This document shows positions 8,522-12,947 of a stretch of DNA of 12,947 nt, one piece after another. Made by a program: the position numbers and the translations under genes. This DNA comes from an uncultured Clostridia bacterium (GTDB lineage: Bacteria > Bacillota > Clostridia > JAAYHZ01), in contig CALCRE010000143.1 in NCBI GenBank assembly GCA_937894465.1, positions 1 through 12,947 on the forward strand, given 5' to 3'. Every line of letters begins with the position of its first letter. Within the stretch, counting starts at the first letter, position 1. Below the pieces are notes generated by a model, which was given only the letters and a program-made list of their open reading frames with translations, had not been told where the DNA came from and did not search any database.

Positions 8522-9286
8522 CTATAACCCGAGAAATCTCTCGGCATTCCCACTATAGATCTTTTGCTTGATGTCTTCGTCCAATTGAGCTTCTTCCACC
8601 AGCATCAAAATGCTTTTCAAGCAAAACAAGGGATACAAGGAACCGAATGCCAACTTGTCAGGTCCGATGACATTCACCACTGTTTCCACTGAAAACAAAC
8701 CGTCTTTCAAACCGGATGTGTCAAATAACACATTATCCGATTCTTTAACCATAGGTGCCAAAGCATTAATTTCATTTAACCTTGGGGTCAATAAGACAAT
8801 TTTGTTGTCAGGATACTTATTGAGCAGTGTTTGGAGATCCTTTACACCCAATTGCTTTTGTAACATGACGTAATCCGCTCTGTAGTCTTCCATCCTCAAT
8901 TGAACAAACAAAGGAATGTTTTGTTCTTTTAAATATTCACATACCGGTTCCAATTCCGGTGCGTCAAAGCCGTATTGATGGTAGCAAGGATAAATCTTGA
9001 CACCTTTTGTACCAAGCAACTCCACACCCCGTTTTATATCATCCGTCGTGAATGACAAGATTGGGTTTACCGACTGGATGTGGATATAGCCCATCTCTTT
9101 GGCACCTTGCACCAAATCTTCGTCCCCTTCATAAGGATCGTTGTACAAGATGCTGTCCAAAGAAGATACACATCCTCCGGTAATACCGTTTTGCTTGTGT
9201 GTTTTTAAGATGTCTTCCGGCTTGTTATGTCGTAGTTTTCGAAACGGCCAATGGCCTACCATACAATTCAAATCAAATCGGCTCAT
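8522..9286 (-). CDS. Amidohydrolase-2-like protein lacking all metal-binding residues (protein A)
   Basis: A 254-aa protein with the TIM-barrel layout of amidohydrolase family 2, similar in length to and in register with its neighbour B. Where B has HVH, A has N7 and M9 (DLNCMVGHWPFR). B's barrel His126 corresponds to Gln129 (PLFVQL), B's His160 to Thr167 (VLLTPR), and B's FGTD Asp209 to Leu217 (AFGSLYP). All five expected metal or catalytic residues are thus replaced, while GHWPFR, GVKIYP and the terminal SGNAERFLGL are well formed. It may be a regulatory or structural partner of B, or an enzyme with a different mechanism. The start ATG 9286 overlaps B's stop by one base (TGATG), with GGAGGTGG just upstream, indicating tight co-expression. 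The superfamily call is good; loss of activity is inference from alignment by eye. Confidence 0.8.
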   Translation of the reverse strand: MSRFDLNCMVGHWPFRKLRHNKPEDILKTHKQNGITGGCVSSLDSILYNDPYEGDEDLVQGAKEMGYIHIQSVNPILSFTTDDIKRGVELLGTKGVKIYPCYHQYGFDAPELEPVCEYLKEQNIPLFVQLRMEDYRADYVMLQKQLGVKDLQTLLNKYPDNKIVLLTPRLNEINALAPMVKESDNVLFDTSGLKDGLFSVETVVNVIGPDKLAFGSLYPLFCLKSILMLVEEAQLDEDIKQKIYSGNAERFLGL

Positions 9287-10032
9287 CAGACCACCTCCAT
9301 ATTAAAGAGCTTCGCAGTGTTTTTCCACATGATCATTTCCTTTTCTTCCTCTGTGATGTCAGCTTCTAAAACCTGACCTTCATTCACCAAAAAAGAACCC
9401 GGCATATCCGTTCCAAAAACAACCCTGTCCGCACCAACCCATTTAACAGTGTACTCAATATCATCAGCACGGAAAACAGAACCGCAAAAGTCTATGGTGA
9501 CATTTTTGCAATCCAACACCGGTTTTACTCCGGCATAGCAATTTCCTCCAATGTGCGCCATAATGAATTTAGCTTCCGGATATCGTTTGGCTATGTTAGC
9601 CACATGCTCCGGAGTAGATTCGCATTTCATCTGCCCGACGGTTTTCCGCCAAGCGTGCAACAGAATAGGAATATCATAATCGATACATTTCTCAATGTAC
9701 TTGTTATTCAAAGGATCGTCACACAATGTGGCAATCCATAATTTCATGCCGATCATTCCGCCGTCCTCGACACATCTTTTCAACGTATCCATACATGCAT
9801 CATGACGTGGGTTGACGTAGCAATAGCCCTCTACCAATTCGGGATATTGCTTCATATATTTCAACGTGTAATCGTTGATTTCATTGATGGCATCAATTTC
9901 AGGAAACTCTCCGCACAAACCGGATATGAATATTTTGTCAACGTGATACAATTCACAAGCTTTCGCCATGATCTCCATATCCCGTTCTTCCCTGCCCTGC
10001 CATACGTGAACGTGCATATCATACTTTTTCAT
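9286..10032 (-). CDS. Amidohydrolase family 2 metal-dependent hydrolase or decarboxylase (protein B)
   Basis: A 248-aa cytosolic amidohydrolase-2 protein (PF04909 type, the fold that includes ACMSD-like decarboxylases and lactone hydrolases). The metal site appears complete: MHVHVW near the start (His7, His9), PILLHAW (His126), FIMAHIGG (His160), and VVFGTDMP (Asp209). MKLWI with Lys97 is also present. The C-terminal helix ends KNTAKLFNM, a typical closing element. At 248 residues it is somewhat shorter than many family members, but no core element is missing. The start ATG 10032 follows AAAGGGTG with about 6 nt spacing. It lies 20 nt after the aminotransferase gene and overlaps gene A by one base, so it is probably made with both. 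The reaction is not determinable; hydrolysis or decarboxylation of a carboxylate intermediate is the family expectation. Confidence 0.87.
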   Translation of the reverse strand: MKKYDMHVHVWQGREERDMEIMAKACELYHVDKIFISGLCGEFPEIDAINEINDYTLKYMKQYPELVEGYCYVNPRHDACMDTLKRCVEDGGMIGMKLWIATLCDDPLNNKYIEKCIDYDIPILLHAWRKTVGQMKCESTPEHVANIAKRYPEAKFIMAHIGGNCYAGVKPVLDCKNVTIDFCGSVFRADDIEYTVKWVGADRVVFGTDMPGSFLVNEGQVLEADITEEEKEMIMWKNTAKLFNMEVV

Positions 10033-10052
10033 TTTGGCACCCTTTAATCCTT

Positions 10053-11285
10053 TTACAATGAAGCGGCCACTTCTGCAATGGCTTTATCCAAGCGTGCAAT
10101 GGTCTCTTCAATGTCAGCGTCCTTATGAGAATAATTAACATATGATGTGGAGTACAAAGAAACACCATATTTAAATCCTGCTCTGAGAATACGTGCATTT
10201 AAGTCTTTAGGAGCTCCCGCCTGGTTGACAAATGTAGGACACGGCCAGAAACCCTTTACCTCGGAAGGTACATTATGCTTTTTGAATAATCCATTGACCG
10301 ATGTCCATAACTTTTCACCGGTTTTCCATAAATACTTCGAGACATCTTCTGTGCGATACAGATTGATGGCAGCTTTACATGCAGCCAAAGACAATGTTTC
10401 TCCTCCATTGGTCGAGGACACCACAGCACCTTTTGACACATAATCCATAATTTCAGCTTTTCCACAGAAAACTGAAATGGGCATTCCATTGGCAATTCCT
10501 TTTGCAAAAACGGAAAGATCAGGAGCTACATTGAAATATTCTTGAACACCACCGGTTGCAATTCTGAATCCAGTGACAATTTCATCATAGATCAGCACTG
10601 TGTCATTCTTCTTTGTGATTTCACGTAAAAACGGATAGAATGTTGCACCAATTTCCATATTGGCATATCCTGCTGCTACGATCACAGCGGCGACTTTTCC
10701 TTCATATACCTCAAAAAGTTTTTCCACAGTGGCTTTGTCTCCCCAGCCCGCTGCATGGAATTGTTCGCTGACAGCTACGGGAACTCCCATGGGAGCACCT
10801 TTAGCTTCTTCCCTGGGATTCAATCTTGCACCGCTTGCCACAGTGTTCAACCAGCCGTTGTATCCGATTTGAATGATATGATCCTTCCCGGTATAGGCTC
10901 TTGCAAGTTTGATACAAGCTGCACAAGCTTCTCCGCCGGTTTTCAAGAAACGTACCTTTTCGGCACTGGGAATCACATCACAAATCAGTTCGGCAACTTC
11001 TGCTTCAAGATAATGCGGTTGACCGTAAACAATACCGTTTTTCAGTTGCTCCATAACGGCATTATCGATTACCGGATGACAGTACCCTAGTGTAACCGGG
11101 CCTAACCCATTCTTGTAATCGATGTATTCTTTACCGTCAGCGTCCCAAATTCTACAACCCTTACCTCTTACTGCAACAGTGGGTTCTTCCGGAAGTAAGT
11201 ACGCCCTTTTTGAACCGGTACTAGATCCGCCGGCGACGTATTTTTCCAATTTTTCAAACCATTGCGCATTATTCAGATTTGTCAT
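10053..11285 (-). CDS. Class-III PLP aminotransferase, glutamate-1-semialdehyde 2,1-aminomutase-like
   Basis: A 410-aa PLP enzyme of fold type I, class III, closest in style to HemL. Visible elements are VRGKGCRIWDADGKEYIDY (about 39-57), KTGGEACAACIKLARAYTGK (115-134), the cofactor aspartate in LIYDEIVTGFR (Asp234), the PLP lysine in FAKGIANGMP (Lys262), and TNGGETLSLAAC (292-303). It would move an amino group onto or within a small substrate. The location beside amidohydrolases and a transporter, rather than heme genes, suggests a catabolic role and not tetrapyrrole synthesis. The start ATG 11285 has GGAGG 9 nt upstream. It lies 22 nt after tetR, so both are likely on one mRNA. The family is firm; the substrate is unknown. 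Without knowing the rest of the genome I would not name it hemL. Confidence 0.88.
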   Translation of the reverse strand: MTNLNNAQWFEKLEKYVAGGSSTGSKRAYLLPEEPTVAVRGKGCRIWDADGKEYIDYKNGLGPVTLGYCHPVIDNAVMEQLKNGIVYGQPHYLEAEVAELICDVIPSAEKVRFLKTGGEACAACIKLARAYTGKDHIIQIGYNGWLNTVASGARLNPREEAKGAPMGVPVAVSEQFHAAGWGDKATVEKLFEVYEGKVAAVIVAAGYANMEIGATFYPFLREITKKNDTVLIYDEIVTGFRIATGGVQEYFNVAPDLSVFAKGIANGMPISVFCGKAEIMDYVSKGAVVSSTNGGETLSLAACKAAINLYRTEDVSKYLWKTGEKLWTSVNGLFKKHNVPSEVKGFWPCPTFVNQAGAPKDLNARILRAGFKYGVSLYSTSYVNYSHKDADIEETIARLDKAIAEVAASL

Positions 11286-11307
11286 CTTATATTTCCTCCG
11301 TCAAATT

Positions 11308-11952
11308 TTATTCACAACAGATATATTTTAAAAGCATATCAGTTACAATTTTAATTCTCTTCTGAGTATTCATACTGTCGAACAAATTAAATTCCAACAG
11401 TTTGGATAGTGTATAACGATTAGAGAAATATGAAAAAGTGAATGTTAACAAGGATAATATCACTTGTTGTGTGTCGATTTCCTTTTTAAATTCACCTGTT
11501 TTTTTACCTCGATCCATGATATCAGTAAAAGTATGGAAAACAGAAGATTTTGTATTGGTAAAATCTATTTGTTCTATGTACTTGCCTTTATTTAAGTTTT
11601 CACATAAAATCAATTTCACATAAGATGGATTTTTTTCTAGAAACTCGAAGTACAAGCGAATGATCTTTTGTATGGAGATCTTCGCCGGCATGATTTCCCA
11701 TTCGATTTGCAGTTCTTCCGCGGTAAGACGACCATAAGTGATTTCCAGAATGTTGACATAAAGTTGTTCCTTATTGCCAAAATACTGATAAATCATTCTC
11801 TTGTTTGTTTGGGCTTTTTCAGCAATGGAATCTATTCTCGCACCGTAAAGACCTTTATCTGCAAACTCGGCTTCAGCAGCCATTAAAATCCTATTTTTCG
11901 TTGCCTCCGAATCCCTTTTTTGTTTCATGAATATCGCTGTTATTCCTTTCAT
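11308..11952 (-). CDS. TetR/AcrR family transcriptional regulator
   Basis: A 214-aa one-component regulator. Residues about 16-65 form the TetR DNA-binding domain: ATKNRILMAAEAEFADKG, then ARIDSIAEKAQTNKRMIYQYFGNKEQLY, where NKRMIYQYFGNKE is the recognition-helix signature. The remaining roughly 150 residues are the variable ligand-binding and dimerisation domain. As the first full gene of operon 1 it probably controls its own operon, responding to the imported compound or an intermediate. Start choice: ATG 11952 overlaps the stop of the short upstream frame (TAATG), favouring translational coupling. An in-frame ATG at 11928 (MKQKRDS) would remove eight poorly conserved residues and also keeps the whole domain; its AAAGGA lies about 15 nt away, which is too far to be convincing. 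Confidence 0.9.
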   Translation of the reverse strand: MKGITAIFMKQKRDSEATKNRILMAAEAEFADKGLYGARIDSIAEKAQTNKRMIYQYFGNKEQLYVNILEITYGRLTAEELQIEWEIMPAKISIQKIIRLYFEFLEKNPSYVKLILCENLNKGKYIEQIDFTNTKSSVFHTFTDIMDRGKKTGEFKKEIDTQQVILSLLTFTFSYFSNRYTLSKLLEFNLFDSMNTQKRIKIVTDMLLKYICCE

Positions 11953-11960
11953 TACGGCTT

Positions 11961-11989
11961 GTTCTCATTATAGCACACAAAATAAGAAC
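11961..11989. promoter_or_regulatory. Candidate TetR operator over the tetR promoter
   Basis: GTTCTCA (11961-11967) and TAAGAAC (11983-11989) form an inverted repeat with one mismatch. It brackets the -10 element and touches the -35, where a TetR-type repressor would block transcription. A second small repeat, CAAGT-3-ACTTG at 11992-12004, lies next to it. The symmetry is modest, so this is only a candidate. Confidence 0.3.
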
Positions 11990-11994
11990 TACAA
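11967..11994 (-). promoter_or_regulatory. Promoter immediately before tetR (extended -10)
   Basis: The minus strand has TGCTATAAT, a perfect TATAAT (11972-11967) with TG extension. A -35-like TTGTAG (11994-11989) lies 16 nt upstream. Transcripts would start near 11960, leaving only about 8 nt before ATG 11952. A transcript from here would be almost leaderless for that start, unless ATG 11928 is used. The promoter lies inside the 3' part of the 57-codon relic frame. Confidence 0.6.
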
Positions 11995-12133
11995 GTCAAA
12001 CTTGATATGCATCCTCCGGTGATATCGTTTTTCATGTGTGTTTTCAACCTATCTTCCGGTTTATTATAGCGTAGTTTTCGAAACGGCCAGTGCCCCACCA
12101 TGCAGTTTATATCAAATCGACTCATCAATCCGT

Positions 12134-12139
12134 CCTCCT
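12134..12139 (-). promoter_or_regulatory. Ribosome binding site of the truncated gene A copy
   Basis: AGGAGG on the minus strand lies 8 nt before ATG 12125, an ideal arrangement. Its survival in front of a truncated copy suggests the short frame is either young or still translated. Confidence 0.75.
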
Positions 12140-12165
12140 AAAATGCTTTTTTTAAGAGCAATAAC

Positions 12166-12215
12166 ATCATATCACGAAAATGTTGGATTAGAAAATATAA
12201 AATGTTTTTTGTAAA
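12166..12215 (-). promoter_or_regulatory. Upstream promoter region for operon 1
   Basis: Two candidate sigma-A promoters lie here on the minus strand. The first is TTTACA (12215-12210), 17 nt, then TCTAAT (12192-12187), five of six matches in each hexamer. The second is an extended -10, TGATATGAT (12174-12166), with a poor -35. Either would produce an mRNA starting downstream of the 12258-12287 terminator and reading through the short frame into tetR. The surrounding stretch is AT-rich and carries no other gene. Confidence 0.5.
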
Positions 12216-12239
12216 CCAAGGCAAGATATAGATTGGAAA

Positions 12240-12287
12240 AGTTAAAAAGAAAATTAAAAAACCGGATCAAGATCTTGATCCGGTTTT
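12240..12287 (-). terminator. Intrinsic terminator with a perfect 30-bp palindrome
   Basis: Positions 12258-12287 are a perfect palindrome (15-bp arms, no spacer) centred on AAGATCTT, with GATCCGG and CCGGATC in the arms. On the minus strand it is followed by TTTTTAATTTTCTTTTT, a strong U-tract. It should stop transcripts coming from the ABC transporter and metK relic, insulating operon 1. The plus direction has only four T, inside the arm, so it is a weaker terminator that way. Confidence 0.85.
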
Positions 12288-12496
12288 CTATACGCTAAGT
12301 ATTTCATACGAGTCTAATGTACACTTTCATATCAAAGTCACTACTTTTCATTTTCTTTGCCTTTTCATATGTGAACATGCATATCGTACTTTATTAATAT
12401 ATTAACGATAACTCCTAGGGTCGGGACAAGTTTTTGCTTCCCTTTTAAAAACCAAGTCCGGTGTATTGCTTGGACTATTGAGGACTTTATTAACCG
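12288..12496. other. Intergenic stretch without an intact gene
   Basis: Apart from the gene B relic I find no supported gene here. A 73-codon open frame (12623-12402, minus) runs through, but only its first 30 or so codons are explained, by the metK relic. A weak hairpin (CCAAG, 12-nt loop, CTTGG, then five T on the minus strand, around 12445-12475) might be a worn terminator. The rest looks like decaying DNA. Confidence 0.45.
12365..12397 (-). pseudogene. Tiny relic of the start of gene B
   Basis: The minus strand from 12391 reads codons for K-Y-D-M-H-V-H-I and then TGA, matching gene B's KYDMHVHVW. In the 27-nt core, 23 bases agree with 10026-10000, and two of the four changes are silent. 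The expected start codon has become TTA (12397-12395) and the Trp codon is now a stop. It sits upstream of the gene A relic in the same order as the intact pair, which supports a real duplication over chance. Weaker similarity may extend to about 12350. Confidence 0.65.
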
Positions 12497-12700
12497 TTAA
12501 TTTATAAGTTTTGAGTCGTCTCCTTACGAAATGACCATAGGATGCCACCTGGGCATAAGCCGGTTTTCTCAAATCATAGTTGTTAATAATCGCCGAAGGG
12601 CTTAAATCAAACAAAGCGTTCACCGCTCAGCTATTTTCATCGTCCGCAACCCCGGTGCCGAATGTATCCACATAGGCAATTCCGAATACCAGACTACATC
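12497..12700 (-). pseudogene. Decayed C-terminal fragment of S-adenosylmethionine synthetase (metK relic)
   Basis: The minus strand gives FGIAYVDTFGTGVADDENS, then an in-frame TGA at 12629-12627, then VNALFDLSPSAIINNYDL, RKPAYAQVASYGHF. These are the C-terminal domain blocks of MetK: VDTFGTG, LFDL.P..II..LDLR.P and YGHF. The usual segment of about five residues before VDTFGTG is missing. After YGHF the frame is lost: with two single-base corrections the line would continue as roughly GKEDDSKLIN and then stop. Nothing of the N-terminal or central domains is present, since an ABC transporter gene ends 40 nt upstream. MetK is normally essential, so a working copy should lie elsewhere. The fragment marks an old rearrangement. 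Confidence 0.8.
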
Positions 12701-12739
12701 TTTATGTCGAAAATGAAATCGAACAGCTGGTTTACCGGT

Positions 12740-12947
12740 TTATTGATACCATTTTGCCTGCGCCCTATACATCTTCGCATATACACCATTCTTTGCCATA
12801 AGTTCATTGTGGTTTCCATCCTCCACGATTTTCCCCTTGTCAAAGACTAAAATCCTGTCAACAATGCTCGTTACGCCTAATCGATGGGATATAAGAATCG
12901 TCGTTTTATCGCCTGTAAGCGAAGCGAAATTGCGGTAAATATTGGCT
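12740..12947 (-). CDS. ABC transporter ATP-binding protein, C-terminal end (cut by window edge)
   Basis: The last 68 codons of an ABC transporter with its nucleotide-binding domain at the C-terminus. TTILISHRLGVTSIVDRILV contains the H-loop histidine (SHR), followed by FDKGKIVEDGNHNELMAKNG, the conserved D-loop-distal segment of ATPase domains. The tail YAKMYRAQAKWYQ is typical of half-transporters where membrane and ATPase domains are fused. The Walker motifs and membrane part lie outside the window, so the substrate and full architecture cannot be given. The stop is TAA at 12742-12740. It is followed by the metK relic and the strong terminator. Confidence 0.9.
   Translation of the reverse strand, partial: ANIYRNFASLTGDKTTILISHRLGVTSIVDRILVFDKGKIVEDGNHNELMAKNGVYAKMYRAQAKWYQ

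Larger units (their letters stand above)
11952..12125 (-). pseudogene. Truncated duplicate of gene A, open 57-codon frame running into tetR
   Basis: The minus strand from ATG 12125 reads MSRFDINCMVGHWPFRKL and stays alignable with gene A (8522-9286) to codon 43 (ITGGCISSL); 36 of those 43 residues are identical. Homology stops abruptly near 11997, and the frame continues with 14 unrelated codons to a TAA at 11954-11952. That stop overlaps tetR's ATG by one base. There is no frameshift or internal stop in the retained part. It keeps a good ribosome site and has promoter sequences upstream, so it may be transcribed and translated, perhaps only as a leader peptide coupled to tetR. It lacks most of the barrel and cannot fold as an amidohydrolase. 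Duplication followed by truncation is the simplest origin. Confidence 0.85.

Noticed and set aside
12402..12623. A 73-codon open frame on the minus strand as a gene
   Set aside because: Its first 30 or so codons are the end of the metK relic and the remainder is out-of-frame sequence after a frameshift. It has no ribosome site of its own and its upstream part is cut by an in-frame stop.
1..12947. CRISPR arrays, tRNA or rRNA genes, insertion sequences, riboswitches
   Set aside because: I found no regularly spaced repeats, cloverleaf-like segments, transposase frames with terminal repeats, or conserved riboswitch cores. The repeated sequence at the right edge is explained by gene relics.

Overview
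The window looks like chromosomal DNA of a low-to-moderate GC Firmicute, probably a clostridial anaerobe. Supporting signs are strong AGGAGG-type ribosome sites, sigma-A-like promoters (several with extended -10), a DUF4153 membrane protein, and 1-4 nt gene overlaps. The species cannot be named from the sequence. Every gene I can support lies on the minus strand, so transcription runs from high to low coordinates.

Right edge (about 12947 to 12258): the C-terminal end of an ABC transporter ATPase is followed by a decayed C-terminal piece of metK. Next comes a tiny relic of the start of an amidohydrolase gene, and a perfect 30-bp palindromic terminator closes the region. From there to 11952 lie a promoter region and a truncated duplicate of the start of another amidohydrolase gene. 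Its open frame (57 codons) overlaps the start of tetR by one base.

Middle (11952 to 7225), read as operon 1: TetR-type regulator, class-III aminotransferase of the glutamate-1-semialdehyde aminomutase type, amidohydrolase-2 protein B with all expected metal residues, its neighbour A of the same fold with all five replaced, a perfect 14-bp hairpin, and an MFS importer followed by a hairpin. The layout suggests regulated uptake and breakdown of a small organic compound, probably one bearing an amino or carbonyl group. The substrate cannot be told from sequence.

Left part (7192 to 1), read as operon 2: it has its own extended -10 promoter, then a DUF4153 membrane protein, a Gfo/Idh/MocA oxidoreductase, a 704-aa protein with a possible alpha/alpha-toroid (heparinase/lyase-like) fold, and a YtcJ-like amidohydrolase. 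It ends with the start of the housekeeping gene rsmI, cut by the window edge. The oxidoreductase, toroid-like protein and amidohydrolase suggest processing of a carbohydrate or acylated-sugar substrate, but this is inference.

The most notable points are the intact amidohydrolase paired with an apparent pseudoenzyme, and the fossil duplicate of that same gene pair, in the same order, just upstream of the regulator that heads the operon.
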